64,000 nt of DNA from PLanc-01 sp034678485. Its GTDB lineage: Bacteria > Planctomycetota > Phycisphaerae > Sedimentisphaerales > Anaerobacaceae. Where the stretch lies: contig JAXDBU010000043.1 of the NCBI GenBank assembly GCA_034678485.1, positions 25,019 through 89,018 of the forward strand. Direction: 5' to 3'. Under the pieces are notes generated by a model, which saw only the letters and a list, made by a program, of their open reading frames with translations, was not told the DNA's origin and did not search any database. Made by a program: the position numbers and the translations under genes. Below, one piece after another: positions 48,154-58,373 of this stretch. Each line of letters starts with the position of its first letter. The first letter of the stretch is position 1.

Positions 48154-50964
48154 ATGAGGCAGTCTGCTTGGCACTCAAGTGTTGTGCGTACCATATGCAT
48201 GGTGATCATGGTGTTGATTGTCTCACCGGGGGCTCATGCATCGATTCTCGATGAAGCCGCTGCCGCCTGGCAGTTCGATGGTATGGAGGCAATCAATGGG
48301 GATCCGCTCCTGAGGTTCACCCACAATGAAGGGAATTTCCTCCCCCACCAGACGAGCGTACTCGTAAGCGCGACAAACAGCGACGGCTGGGTAGGCAAGG
48401 ATGACCCTGCGGGCAATGGCACCAATGGTTTTGCGGCAGTCCATCCCGTTATGGCCAATATGGGACACCCTCTGGATATCACAGGTAGTCTGACCATGTT
48501 CGGCCGGATTCGGTACGGGCAGTTCACCGAACGTGACGACGTGTGGCGCTTTGGGGGCCAGAATTCACAGGTCAGCCGGGTGTATGCCCTGGAGGTCAAT
48601 AATGGCAACGCGCGTTTCATCGTCTCCGGCCAGGGCAGCGAGGGCGAAACATATGTCAGCCATGATGCCACGCTGAAAGTCTCGACGTGGTACGACATCG
48701 TTGGCGTCTTTGATGCCGCGGCGAAGACTATAGCCATTTCCGTTTACGATCCCCAGACTGGCGATCCCGTGGGGTCAACTCAGAATGTGAGCGTCCCGTT
48801 TGACTCGCTGAACAACGGACTGGATGGCGGCGCGCTTAATATGCTGGCCTTGGAGGAGCCGAGCAACGGGACGGGAATCAACATCGGCGGCGAGATCGAC
48901 GTTGCGGCTGTGTGGGATCGGACACTCAGCGCAGACGAGATTGCGTCGTTGTCTCTTGGCGCGGAGATGGCGAGGTTTCCCAGCCCGGCGGACAACGGCG
49001 AAGACGTGTTGTATGACGCGATCCTCGGCTGGACCCCCAGCCTGTCCGCAGCAACTCACGATGTCTACTTGGGCACAGGACTTGACGATGTGATGAATGC
49101 CAGTAGAGCCAATCCCAGGGGGGTCTTGGTCAGCCAGGGACAGGACGCCAACACCTATGACCCGGCTGGCCTGCAGTTCGGGCAGACCTATTACTGGCGC
49201 GTGGACGAGATCGACGGCACGCCCGACAGCCCGATCGTGCCGGGGGTAGTTTGGCAGTTCACAGTCGAATCCTACAGTGTTCCCGTGACGAATATCAAGG
49301 CGACGGCGTCCAGTTCGAGCAGCACCAAGACCGGGCCCGAGAAGACTGTAGATCGCTCCGGCATGGATCCTAACGGTGGACACTCGACAGACGCGAATGC
49401 CATGTGGCTGAGCAGTCCAACGGGGCCGCAGCCGACCTGGATTCAATACGAGTTCGATCGGACATACAAGCTCCATCAGATGTTGATCTGGAACTCCAAC
49501 CAGACCATCGAAGCCGGTTTCGGTCTGGGAGCCAAGGCTGTGGCCATTGAGACCTCCCTGGACGGCGATAGCTGGACCGCATGGGGTGAAGTGGAATTTG
49601 CTCAGGCTCCCGGATCCGACGGCTATGGACCGAATCCGCCGATCGACCTGGGGGGTGTTGTAACGAAGTACGTGAGACTGACCATGCAGAGCGGTTGGGG
49701 TGGGGTCGTGCCCCAGTACGGACTCAGTGAAGTCCGCTTCGATTGTGTCCCGGTATGGGCGCGGGAGCCGGAACCGGTGTCCGGGACCACGGTGGACCCA
49801 TCTGTGATGCTGAGTTGGCGCGCGGGCCGTGAGGCAACATCGCACGAGATCTATCTCGGCACGGATCCGAACGACTTAGCCTTGGTTGCCACTGTGGCAG
49901 AGAGCCGCTTTGACGCTGCCCCATATCTGCAGTTGGGCCAGACCTACTACTGGTCCGTCGTGGAAGTCAACGAAATTGCGACGCCAAGTTCCTGGGCTTC
50001 GGACGTGTGGAGTTTCTCCATCCCTGAGAGCTTGACGGTGGACGACTTCGAAACCTATGCGGACAGGGAGGGAACAGGACGCCAATGGATCTGGGAGGTG
50101 TGGGCGGATGGATACGAGGACCCGGCGAACGGCTCGGTCGTGGGCCACATCAACCTGCCGGAACTGGTCACGGTGTATGATGGCATGCAATCGATGCCAA
50201 TCTCCTACGACAACACTTCGGTCCTGGTTTCGGAAGCCACCCGGACTTTGACGCCGGCGCAGGATTGGACCCGGGGGCAGGTCAAGACGCTCGTGTTGTA
50301 CTTCCACGGCGACCAGGCCAACGCCGGCAGTGGTCAGTTGTACTTCAAGATCAATGGAAAGCAGGTGTTGTACGCGGAAGGAAACGCGGCGCTGACCAAG
50401 CCCTCCTGGACGCAGTGGACAGTCAACCTGGAGTCGTTGGGTGCCGACCTGGAGGCCGTCACATCCCTGGCCGTTGGCGTGAAGGGCAGCGGTGCCGCGG
50501 GGATCTTGTATGTGGATGCGATCGGACTGTACACATCGGCGCCGTCTGTCCCGACAGAACGGGTCTGGTTTGTGAACGACACGAACCCACAGATCAGCTA
50601 TTCCGAGGGCTGGACACTCTGGAATGGCGCTGCCCCGGCAGGCGGGTCGCTCCATTACGCCAATCGCCAGGATTGCACGGTTGAATTGACTTTCTATGGC
50701 ACCGGCGTGACCTTGATCCACAAGGCCGGCGCGGATTGCGGCATAGTGGAAGCCTCGATCGACGGGGCTCCCGTGGCGATCAGTCCGATCGACACCTATT
50801 CGCCTGTGGATGAGTGGAACCGGCGCACGTCCGTGGCCGCGAATCTGACGCAGGGCAAACACACGCTCACGCTCAAGACGACCGGCCTCAAGAATGAGAA
50901 GGCCACCAATTCTTATGCACAGATCTGTGGTATTGAACTGCGTGCCGCGGTGGATCAACCGTAA
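48154..50964 (+). CDS. Secreted LamG / discoidin multidomain carbohydrate-binding protein
   Basis: 936 residues from ATG 48154 (RBS AGGAGGAAGG). Signal peptide: VIMVLIVSPGAHAS. In order: a LamG-like domain (~25-275; WQFDGMEA, GEIDVAAVWDRTLSADEIAS), a fibronectin-like module (~285-385; YYWRVDEIDG), an F5/8-type discoidin domain (~390-540; TWIQYEFDRTYKLHQMLIWN, KYVRLTMQSGWGG), a second fibronectin-like module (~545-635; YYWSVVEVNE), a jelly-roll domain (~640-810; LTVDDFETYAD) and a C-terminal module (~820-930; SEGWTLWNG, LHYANRQDC) shared with the next protein. No catalytic motif seen. It probably tethers polysaccharide for the glycosidase encoded downstream. Confidence 0.85.
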   Translation: MRQSAWHSSVVRTICMVIMVLIVSPGAHASILDEAAAAWQFDGMEAINGDPLLRFTHNEGNFLPHQTSVLVSATNSDGWVGKDDPAGNGTNGFAAVHPVMANMGHPLDITGSLTMFGRIRYGQFTERDDVWRFGGQNSQVSRVYALEVNNGNARFIVSGQGSEGETYVSHDATLKVSTWYDIVGVFDAAAKTIAISVYDPQTGDPVGSTQNVSVPFDSLNNGLDGGALNMLALEEPSNGTGINIGGEIDVAAVWDRTLSADEIASLSLGAEMARFPSPADNGEDVLYDAILGWTPSLSAATHDVYLGTGLDDVMNASRANPRGVLVSQGQDANTYDPAGLQFGQTYYWRVDEIDGTPDSPIVPGVVWQFTVESYSVPVTNIKATASSSSSTKTGPEKTVDRSGMDPNGGHSTDANAMWLSSPTGPQPTWIQYEFDRTYKLHQMLIWNSNQTIEAGFGLGAKAVAIETSLDGDSWTAWGEVEFAQAPGSDGYGPNPPIDLGGVVTKYVRLTMQSGWGGVVPQYGLSEVRFDCVPVWAREPEPVSGTTVDPSVMLSWRAGREATSHEIYLGTDPNDLALVATVAESRFDAAPYLQLGQTYYWSVVEVNEIATPSSWASDVWSFSIPESLTVDDFETYADREGTGRQWIWEVWADGYEDPANGSVVGHINLPELVTVYDGMQSMPISYDNTSVLVSEATRTLTPAQDWTRGQVKTLVLYFHGDQANAGSGQLYFKINGKQVLYAEGNAALTKPSWTQWTVNLESLGADLEAVTSLAVGVKGSGAAGILYVDAIGLYTSAPSVPTERVWFVNDTNPQISYSEGWTLWNGAAPAGGSLHYANRQDCTVELTFYGTGVTLIHKAGADCGIVEASIDGAPVAISPIDTYSPVDEWNRRTSVAANLTQGKHTLTLKTTGLKNEKATNSYAQICGIELRAAVDQP

Positions 50965-51077
50965 GTACTGAGCACAGGAGCCAGCGTGTAACGTCCTGCA
51001 TCCAGTTGCCTGAAAGCAAGTTCAGGTAGCTGCGGTTGAAGGGCAATAAGCAAGAATGATGGGGATGGCTGCTCAAG

Positions 51078-51103
51078 ACCCGCGCCCCTGGTTGGGCGCG
51101 GGT
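51078..51103 (+). terminator. Strong GC hairpin after the discoidin gene
   Basis: The 10-bp stem ACCCGCGCCC/GGGCGCGGGT with loop CTGGTT lies 114 nt after the stop, without a T-tract. Confidence 0.45.
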
Positions 51104-51260
51104 GTTGGGTAGTTCGCACTCTGTGAGATAACATCGTGGTGTTCAGGGACATTCAATCGTCTGCCCCGCATCGAGTCTGTGAGAAGACCGGCTGGCAGTT
51201 GTACTCTGTGCGTTCGACGGTCGGTCCTGATCATCTCATCATGAAGAACGGGAAGAAGGG

Positions 51261-54200
51261 ATGCATAGGATGAGGATCGATCGATGGACGTATTGGCCGA
51301 TGGCGGTATGTACACTTCTTGTTTGCGGCATGGTCGCCGCCAAGGAGGCAGGCGATTATACATGGATGCGGGGGGCCAATTACGTCCCCTCATATGCCCG
51401 CAACGATGTGCAGCTCTGGATGGAGTATGATGCCGAGGTCATCGATCGAGAACTGGGCGATGCGGCCAAGCTCCAACTGAACACGGTCCGTGTATTCCTT
51501 CAGTATGCAGTCTACGAAGACAATCCCGCACAGTTCCTGGAAAATGTAGAGAACTTTCTATCCCTTTGCGGCAAACATAACATCCGGATGATGCCGGTTG
51601 TCTTCGACTCATGCTTCGGTGAATATCCTGACCTGGAGAACTACGTGCAGAAGGATTGGATGGCCAATCCCGGGCAGAACAGGCTGGGTCCGGAACATTG
51701 GCCGGCGCTCGAGAAATACGTCTCTGATGTGGTCGGAGGACACAGGGACGACGAGCGTATCGTGATGTGGGATGTGATGAATGAGCCGTATGTTACCTCA
51801 TTCAACAGCGAAACCGATCGCAGGACCATTCACACCTTCCTGGGGCAGGCGCTGGGGATGGTTCGTCGCCAGCAGCCGCAACAGCCATTGACCATCGGCT
51901 GGGAGAGCTGGCAACTCGCGGTGGACCCGAAGCAGTATGCAGGCGAAGTCGATGTGATAGCCTTTCACAACTATACGTCTCAACTGCAGGAGGCCGTCCG
52001 CAGCGCTCAGGCCGGCGCCAGGCAGCTTGGCAAACCGGTGATCATCAACGAGGTGGTCGGACGCCCGAGGCAGCCCTTTTCCTACGTCATGCCGATTCTG
52101 CGCGAGGAGAAGATCGGCTGGTGCTTCTGGGAACTGATGTTAGGCAAGACCCAGTTCGCCCGTGGGATTCCGCCTTATCAGGGGCTGATCTATCCCGATG
52201 GCACCAGCTATGATGCTGAGGAAGTCGCGCAGGTCATGAACGTCTCGCACCAGGAGGCACTGGCACAGTTCCCACAGCATCGCTGGACCCGCGAGCAGTC
52301 GTGGGATTGGTACCGGGCCGAATCCTGGATGGTCGGCTTCAACTATGTGCCTAGCACGGCCTGCAATACGACCGAATGGTGGCAGGCCGAGACGTTCGAT
52401 CCCGAAACGATCGACCGCGAGCTCGGCTGGGCCGGCGATCTGGGCTTCAATACGATCCGGTGTTTCATCCAGTACCTCGTCTGGAAACACGATCCCGACG
52501 GTTTCAAGAAGCGTTTCGATCACTTTCTGGGCATTGCCCACAAGCATGGTATTACGGTCATGCCCGTGCTGTTCGATGATTGCGCGTTCGGAGACCCGGT
52601 GCAGATGGACCCGTATCCGGGCAGGCAGCGCGAGCCGATTCCCGGGATGATCCTGCCGAGTTGGACCCCGTCGCCAGGACGTAAGCTGGGGCTCAATCAG
52701 GCCGAACGTGTCTCCTTGATGGCGTATGTGCAGGACATGCTCTCGACGTTCCGTGACGATGAGCGGATTTCCATATGGGATTTGTACAATGAGCCAATGG
52801 GTCCAGCTCATGTCGGTACGCCCGATCTGCTGCAGCAGATCTTCGCATGGGCTCGCATCGCCAAGCCGAGCCAGCCGCTGACGATCGGTGTCTGGAACGG
52901 CGATGCAGGGATCAACGAGGTCATGCTGGCCGAGTCGGACGTGATCAGCTTCCACCGCTACGGAAATCGCGAGTCTGTACAGGGCATGATCAGTGACCTG
53001 AAACGGCATGAGCGGCCCTTGATCTGCACGGAGTGGATGGCCCGACCGACCGGCAGTTGCATCCAGACCGATTTGCCTGTGTTCAAATGCGAGGCAGTCG
53101 GCTGCTATATGTGGGGCTTCGTCAACGGCCGTACACAGGCCCAGTTCCCTTGGTGGAACAAAGCAAATGGACCCGTGGCTGACGCCGGCTGGTTTCATGA
53201 CATCCTCCATACCGATGGGACACCCTACCGACCGGATGAGATCCAGGTCATCCGCGAGCTGGCGTCGAAGAAGTCTCGCATGGATGGAAAACTGATGCTG
53301 TTTGCCGATACGTCGCGGGGCCGCCCATTCGCCAAAGACCCTGACGTCGTTCGTTATGCGGGCCGCTACTGGATGTACTACTCGATGGGACCGGACGATC
53401 AGGGCCGTTGGGCCATGGGCATTGCGGCCAGCGATGATCTGACGAACTGGGAAAAGACTGGTGAAATCTTACCTACAGAATCCTACGAAGCCAACGGCCT
53501 GGTAGCCGGGGCTGCTATCGTATTGGACGAAAGAATTCATCTCTTCTACTCAACTTATGGTAACGGTGCTAAGGACGCCATCTGCCACGCTTGGTCGGAA
53601 GATGGCCTGCACTTCCACCGAAATCCCACGAATCCGGTTTTCTCGCCGACGGGCGACTGGAATAACGGCCGGGCAATCGATTCCGACGCCATCGAGCATG
53701 GCGGCAAACTGCTGCTCTATTGCGCTACTCGGGACCCCTCGGGGAAGATCCAGATGCTCGTGGGCGCTGAGGCGCCGAGCGAATCGGACTTTGGTCGTTC
53801 GGAGTGGACACAATTCCCAGGCGGGCCCGTGCTCACACCTGAGTTGCCATGGGAGAAACAATGCATCGAGGCGCCGTCGGTGTGCCGTCAGGGCGACTGC
53901 TTGTACATGTTCTACGCCGGCGCATACAACAACCAGCCACAGCAGATCGGCGTAGCCATCAGCTCGGACGGCCGATGGTGGAAGCGACTGTCGCCACAAC
54001 CCTTGTTGCCAAACGGTCGACCGGGCGAATGGAATTCAAGCGAGTCGGGCCATCCCGGTGTGTTCGTCGATGACGATGGTGAGGCATATTTGTTCTTCCA
54101 GGGCAATAGCGACGGCGGTCAGACTTGGTACCTTTCGAAGGTGGGGATCGCGTGGGATGACAGCGGCCCTTGTCTCGTTCGCTATTGGGATGGGAGCCGA

Positions 54201-54629
54201 TTCCACCTGCGTCCTTTTGGCGAAATCCGCGATACGGATTCAGATGTCCATTACAGCGATGGCTGGACGCTGTGGCGAGGGACCGGTCCGCAATATGGCA
54301 CCCTGCATTATGCCAATCGGGCCGGCTGTACGGCGCAAGTGATCTTCGAGGGCACGGCGGTGCACCTGGTGCATAAGGTCGGGCCCGACTGCGGGGTTGC
54401 GGAAGTTCTCATGGATGGCGAACCGGTTGGACGAATCGATACCTACGGTCCGGCTGTTGACTGGAATCGATGTACGCCCTTGGCCACGAATCTCGCCTCC
54501 GGCCGCCACAGGGTCACGATCCGCGCGACTGGAGAGAAAAGGAACGAATCCTCAGACACGTACGTGCAGATCGTCGGATTTGCGATACGGGGAGCCAATG
54601 ATGCCCTTGCCTCATCCAGAAGAGACTGA
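51261..54629 (+). CDS. Tandem GH5-like glycosidase with GH43/GH117-like propeller and binding module
   Basis: 1122 residues with an N-terminal signal (WPMAVCTLLVCGMVAAKEAG). Two clan-A (beta/alpha)8 domains follow. The first (~30-345) has acid/base Glu175 in WDVMNEPY and nucleophile Glu264 in IINEVVG; the second (~350-670) has Glu511 in LYNEPMG and Glu591 in CTEWMA. Both begin with a similar strand (GANYVPS / GFNYVPS), so they arose by duplication. Residues ~675-965 form a five-bladed propeller of the GH43/GH117/GH130 kind (DPDVVRYAGRYWMYYS, LFYSTYGN). About 995-1110 is the module shared with the upstream protein. A secreted polysaccharide-degrading enzyme; substrate not predictable. The MFS gene follows after 1 nt. 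Confidence 0.88.
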   Translation: MHRMRIDRWTYWPMAVCTLLVCGMVAAKEAGDYTWMRGANYVPSYARNDVQLWMEYDAEVIDRELGDAAKLQLNTVRVFLQYAVYEDNPAQFLENVENFLSLCGKHNIRMMPVVFDSCFGEYPDLENYVQKDWMANPGQNRLGPEHWPALEKYVSDVVGGHRDDERIVMWDVMNEPYVTSFNSETDRRTIHTFLGQALGMVRRQQPQQPLTIGWESWQLAVDPKQYAGEVDVIAFHNYTSQLQEAVRSAQAGARQLGKPVIINEVVGRPRQPFSYVMPILREEKIGWCFWELMLGKTQFARGIPPYQGLIYPDGTSYDAEEVAQVMNVSHQEALAQFPQHRWTREQSWDWYRAESWMVGFNYVPSTACNTTEWWQAETFDPETIDRELGWAGDLGFNTIRCFIQYLVWKHDPDGFKKRFDHFLGIAHKHGITVMPVLFDDCAFGDPVQMDPYPGRQREPIPGMILPSWTPSPGRKLGLNQAERVSLMAYVQDMLSTFRDDERISIWDLYNEPMGPAHVGTPDLLQQIFAWARIAKPSQPLTIGVWNGDAGINEVMLAESDVISFHRYGNRESVQGMISDLKRHERPLICTEWMARPTGSCIQTDLPVFKCEAVGCYMWGFVNGRTQAQFPWWNKANGPVADAGWFHDILHTDGTPYRPDEIQVIRELASKKSRMDGKLMLFADTSRGRPFAKDPDVVRYAGRYWMYYSMGPDDQGRWAMGIAASDDLTNWEKTGEILPTESYEANGLVAGAAIVLDERIHLFYSTYGNGAKDAICHAWSEDGLHFHRNPTNPVFSPTGDWNNGRAIDSDAIEHGGKLLLYCATRDPSGKIQMLVGAEAPSESDFGRSEWTQFPGGPVLTPELPWEKQCIEAPSVCRQGDCLYMFYAGAYNNQPQQIGVAISSDGRWWKRLSPQPLLPNGRPGEWNSSESGHPGVFVDDDGEAYLFFQGNSDGGQTWYLSKVGIAWDDSGPCLVRYWDGSRFHLRPFGEIRDTDSDVHYSDGWTLWRGTGPQYGTLHYANRAGCTAQVIFEGTAVHLVHKVGPDCGVAEVLMDGEPVGRIDTYGPAVDWNRCTPLATNLASGRHRVTIRATGEKRNESSDTYVQIVGFAIRGANDALASSRRD

Positions 54630-54630
54630 C

Positions 54631-56079
54631 ATGTCGGCGGCGCCCATGGGCTTGCGTTCCTTGGGCAGCAGTCTGTCGCACGCCCGAACAGCACCGAACT
54701 ATCGGATGCGGTTCATCTGGTCAATTTGCCTCGTTGCCGCCATGGGCGGGCTGCTCTTTGGCTATGATTGGGTGGTGATCGGAGGCGCCAAGCCCTTCTT
54801 TATCCGCTTCTACGGACTGGAGAACAATGCCGCGCTTGTAGGATGGGCGATGAGCAGTGCCCTGGTCGGATGCATGTTCGGCGCGATCCTCTCCGGCTTG
54901 TTGAGTGATCGCTTCGGACGCAAACGCCTTCTGATCGGTTCCGGCCTGTTCTTTCTCGTTTCGGCCATCGGAACCGCGGTGGCCGGATCCTTCAATGCCT
55001 TCGTCTGGTATCGCCTGCTGGGCGGGATCGGCATCGGGCTGGCCTCCGGTCTTTCGCCCATGTATATCGGTGAAGTGACACCTGCGGAGATGCGAGGGCG
55101 CTTCGTCTCTCTCAATCAACTGACCATCGTGATCGGGATGGTGCTGGCACAGGTCGTCAACTGGGCTGTTGCCCGAAACATGCCGGCGGATTTCACAGAC
55201 CAGCAGATTCTCCATTCGTGGTATGGTCAAGTCGGGTGGCGATGGATGTTTGGCGCCGAGGCGATTCCCGCTGCTGCCTTTCTTGTCATGATGTTCCTGG
55301 TGCCGGAGAGCCCTCGCTGGTTGGTCAAAAATGGCAGATCGGACATCGCGGAGCAGATCCTGAACCGTATCGGTGGAGCATCCTATGGCCAACGCGAGAT
55401 CGCGGAGATCCGCCACACCCTGTCTCAAGAGGAGATCGGGCACGTTCGGTTCCGGGATTTGCTGGATCCGCGTCTCACCAGGGTTGTTGTGATCGGCGTC
55501 GTCCTGGCCGCGCTTCAGCAGTGGTGTGGCATCAACGTGGTCTTCTACTATGCCGAAGACGTCTTCAAGGCGGCGGGCTACAGCGTCAGTTCGATCATGC
55601 TCAATATTGTCTACACAGGCCTGATCATGCTGGTCTTCACCTTCGTCGCCATCCACACCGTGGACCGACTGGGCCGCAGACCCCTCATGTTGACCGGCAC
55701 AGCCGGGCTGGCCGTGCTCTATGCGGTGATTGGCGCCAGTTTCCTGTTCGGCAGCACGGGCCTGCACGTTCTCATGCTCGTGTTGGCAGCCATCGCATTC
55801 TACGCTTTCACCCTCGCGCCGATCACCTGGGTATTGCTGGCGGAATTGTTCCCGAACCGCATACGCGGTGCGGCCATGGCGATCTCGGTATTTACGCTGT
55901 GGGCGACCTGCTGGGCGCTTGCGCAGGCTTTTCCCCTGATGAACCAGCACCTCGGAACAACCGGGAGTTTCTGGGTCTTCGGCGTGATTTGCCTGGCCGG
56001 GTTTGTCTATGTTCTGCGGGTGCTGCCGGAGACCCGCGGCAAATCGCTCGAACAAATCGAGAGGGAATTGCTGGATTGA
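54631..56079 (+). CDS. MFS sugar porter
   Basis: 482 residues with 12 predicted transmembrane helices, of the Sugar Porter family. Family motifs are LLFGYDWVVIGGA (helix 1), DRFGRKRLL, GIGIGLASGLSPMYIGE (helix 4), PESPRWLVKN, QQWCGINVVFYYAE (helix 7), DRLGRRPLM and PETRGKSLEQIE at the end. It likely imports a mono- or disaccharide by proton symport. ATG 54631 follows the glycosidase stop by one base, with AGAAGAG upstream, so the glycosidase and transporter are clearly one operon. Confidence 0.93.
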   Translation: MSAAPMGLRSLGSSLSHARTAPNYRMRFIWSICLVAAMGGLLFGYDWVVIGGAKPFFIRFYGLENNAALVGWAMSSALVGCMFGAILSGLLSDRFGRKRLLIGSGLFFLVSAIGTAVAGSFNAFVWYRLLGGIGIGLASGLSPMYIGEVTPAEMRGRFVSLNQLTIVIGMVLAQVVNWAVARNMPADFTDQQILHSWYGQVGWRWMFGAEAIPAAAFLVMMFLVPESPRWLVKNGRSDIAEQILNRIGGASYGQREIAEIRHTLSQEEIGHVRFRDLLDPRLTRVVVIGVVLAALQQWCGINVVFYYAEDVFKAAGYSVSSIMLNIVYTGLIMLVFTFVAIHTVDRLGRRPLMLTGTAGLAVLYAVIGASFLFGSTGLHVLMLVLAAIAFYAFTLAPITWVLLAELFPNRIRGAAMAISVFTLWATCWALAQAFPLMNQHLGTTGSFWVFGVICLAGFVYVLRVLPETRGKSLEQIERELLD

Positions 56080-56094
56080 AGGACATCGTCACCT

Positions 56095-57504
56095 ATGAGA
56101 CAGAGACTCAGGCAATTCGGACGCACACAACGCAGGCCACAGTCAATATGGGGCTGGGTGACCTTGCTTGTGGTGTTCGGGACCATGATATCGACCGTCG
56201 AGGCGGGAGATGGCGCTGTTTCACCTGAGGCTACAAACTACAGGGGGTGGAAGGCTTATCTGCTGAAAAATGATTTGGTGCAATTGCACGTGGTGCCGGA
56301 GATCGGCGGTCGTGTGATTCAGTACAGGCTGGGTCAGAAGGATTTTTTCTGGGTCGACGGAAAGCTCGCGGGCAGGACGTCGGTGGAAACCGGCTTGGAC
56401 CCGGACGGCGGCTGGCTCAACTATGGTGGCGACAAGCTCTGGCCCGCACCACAAGGCTGGGACAACGACGAACAGTGGCCCGGACCGCCTGACGCCGTGC
56501 TCGACGGTCAGCCCTATCGGGCGGAGATCGATCCGGACGCCAAGGGCATCCGGATCACCAGTGGTGACGATCCCCGCAGCGGTATCCGTTTCAGCCGGCG
56601 CATCCGGCTTCATTCGGGCTCCACCCATGTATCCCTTGAGGCGACCATGACCAATGTCTGCGACAAGCCGCGGCGTTGGGGTATCTGGTCTCACACCCAG
56701 TTCGATGCAGGGCTGCCGGATAGTGACGATTATAACCGTCTCATGCGTGCTTGGTGCCCGATCAATCCACAGAGCCGCTTCGATCGCGGCTATCTCACCA
56801 TCTTCGGCGATCAAGGCAATCCGTCCTTTGAAGTCGATGGCGAACGAGGTCTCATGAAGGTCAGCTACCGTTATCTCGTCGGTAAGATCGGCTTGGACAG
56901 TCACGCCGGCTGGGTAGCAACCATGGATGGCCGCCGGGGAGACGTGTTCGTCCAGCGTTTCCGATTTGAGCCGGAAAGGGCCTACCCGGACGGATCCAGT
57001 GTCGAGTTCTGGCATAATGGCCGTGGTCGGATCCACACCTATGGTGCGTGGACCGACATGCCCGCAGACCGAAATACGAATCCCTACATATTCGAAAGCG
57101 AAATACTTAGCCCGTTTGCTCGGCTCCAACCCGGTGAAAGCTACACGTGGACGTATGACTGGTACGCCTGCCGCATCGGAGGCGACTTTCCTGTCGTCGA
57201 TTGCAGCGAAGTCGCAGTGGTTTCGACACCGCTGGTCTGCCGGCATGAGGGCGGTCGCGTTCGCCTGTCCGGACGCTTCGGCGTCTTCTGTCCGGGACGA
57301 CTGGTTCTGGAAAGCTGCGACAAGACCAACATGTTGTTGGCGACCTACGTCCTCAAGCCGGGCATAACGCCCCTGGAGCCGGTTGTAGTCGACACCGTGA
57401 TGACACTGCCTCCCACCTCGCGCCACGTCACGTTGGTCGTAGAGGACACCCGAGGAAGGAAGGTCGGGGAGATTGCTCGTTCCGAGATGCCGATCCTCCC
57501 GTGA
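56095..57504 (+). CDS. DUF4380-family secreted protein
   Basis: 469 residues; signal peptide WVTLLVVFGTMISTVEAG. The mature protein resembles aldose-epimerase-like or glycoside-binding beta-sandwich proteins annotated as DUF4380: LHVVPEIGGRVIQYRLG, FFWVDGKLAGR, GGDKLWPAPQGWD, THVSLEATMTNV. It starts 15 nt after the transporter stop, so it is in the same operon and probably acts on the same sugar in the periplasm. The reaction is unknown. Confidence 0.78.
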   Translation: MRQRLRQFGRTQRRPQSIWGWVTLLVVFGTMISTVEAGDGAVSPEATNYRGWKAYLLKNDLVQLHVVPEIGGRVIQYRLGQKDFFWVDGKLAGRTSVETGLDPDGGWLNYGGDKLWPAPQGWDNDEQWPGPPDAVLDGQPYRAEIDPDAKGIRITSGDDPRSGIRFSRRIRLHSGSTHVSLEATMTNVCDKPRRWGIWSHTQFDAGLPDSDDYNRLMRAWCPINPQSRFDRGYLTIFGDQGNPSFEVDGERGLMKVSYRYLVGKIGLDSHAGWVATMDGRRGDVFVQRFRFEPERAYPDGSSVEFWHNGRGRIHTYGAWTDMPADRNTNPYIFESEILSPFARLQPGESYTWTYDWYACRIGGDFPVVDCSEVAVVSTPLVCRHEGGRVRLSGRFGVFCPGRLVLESCDKTNMLLATYVLKPGITPLEPVVVDTVMTLPPTSRHVTLVVEDTRGRKVGEIARSEMPILP

Positions 57505-57587
57505 AGTCCTTTCGATTGGCGAACGTAGCAGTGGGGGAAGATAGATGGCGGCAGAGATGATGTACAGCATGACTAGGAGCGTGATCC

Positions 57588-58373
57588 ATGTTGACCAAGA
57601 GAGCCTTCACCCTGATAGAGTTGCTCGTTGTGATCGCCATCATAGCAGTACTGATGGGTGTTCTTATGCCCACGCTGCGCAAGTCAAGAGAAGCCGCTCG
57701 ACGAGTTCTGTGTCGAAACAACCTGAAGCAGTGTGGATTGAGTATGTTGATGTACACCCAGGATTATGACGGCAAGTTCCTCCTGCAACCCGAAGTGCGC
57801 TGCAACGACTGGCTTCGCGGGGCATCGTATACCACGACGGACTTCATTATTGCCACTGGAGGCAGCGGGGAGACCTTCTTCTGTCCTTCGGAACCCACTC
57901 CTGGCAAGGGGCCGGACAATCCATTGTTCTGGCGATATTCACAGTATGTCACTACGCCCGGGCCAGAGCCCACTGATCCGACGGCGAGGTCCCAACAGTG
58001 GCGGGTCCTCAGCTATAACCTCCTCTTAGATGTGGAAGGTTCGGGACGCGACCCAAAGCGCATCTTCAGTAGGGGGGTGTGTTCGTCCTGGCTGCGAGAC
58101 ATAAACAAGGTCAAACAAACAGCCCTTGCAGAAATGGCGTTCGATGCGATCCTCAGCACGGGCGACCAGAGAGACTCGGACTTTGCCAGTATCTCAGGCG
58201 GCCTGGCGAAACATGGGATATACGACAGTAGCTGTCATTTGGGTGCATCCAGCCGACCCGCGGGGGCGAACGTCGTCTTCGTCGACGGTCACACGGAGTG
58301 GCGAGATTTCGCAAGCACGGAGTACCGATATGCGCCTGGCAGCGGCAGTAGTGCACCTTACCATTGGTGGTAA
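57588..58373 (+). CDS. Type IV pilin-like/H-x9-DG pseudopilin
   Basis: 261 residues beginning with a prepilin signal: short basic leader MLTKRA then FTLIELLVVIAIIAVLMG, the type III processing site plus helix. The C-terminal AGANVVFVDGHTEWR is the H-x9-DG-like element of planctomycete and Lentisphaerae pseudopilins. Such genes often sit beside polysaccharide-degradation genes and may belong to a secretion or surface-assembly system. It follows the DUF4380 gene by 83 nt, with TAGGAGCG upstream. Confidence 0.85.
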   Translation: MLTKRAFTLIELLVVIAIIAVLMGVLMPTLRKSREAARRVLCRNNLKQCGLSMLMYTQDYDGKFLLQPEVRCNDWLRGASYTTTDFIIATGGSGETFFCPSEPTPGKGPDNPLFWRYSQYVTTPGPEPTDPTARSQQWRVLSYNLLLDVEGSGRDPKRIFSRGVCSSWLRDINKVKQTALAEMAFDAILSTGDQRDSDFASISGGLAKHGIYDSSCHLGASSRPAGANVVFVDGHTEWRDFASTEYRYAPGSGSSAPYHWW

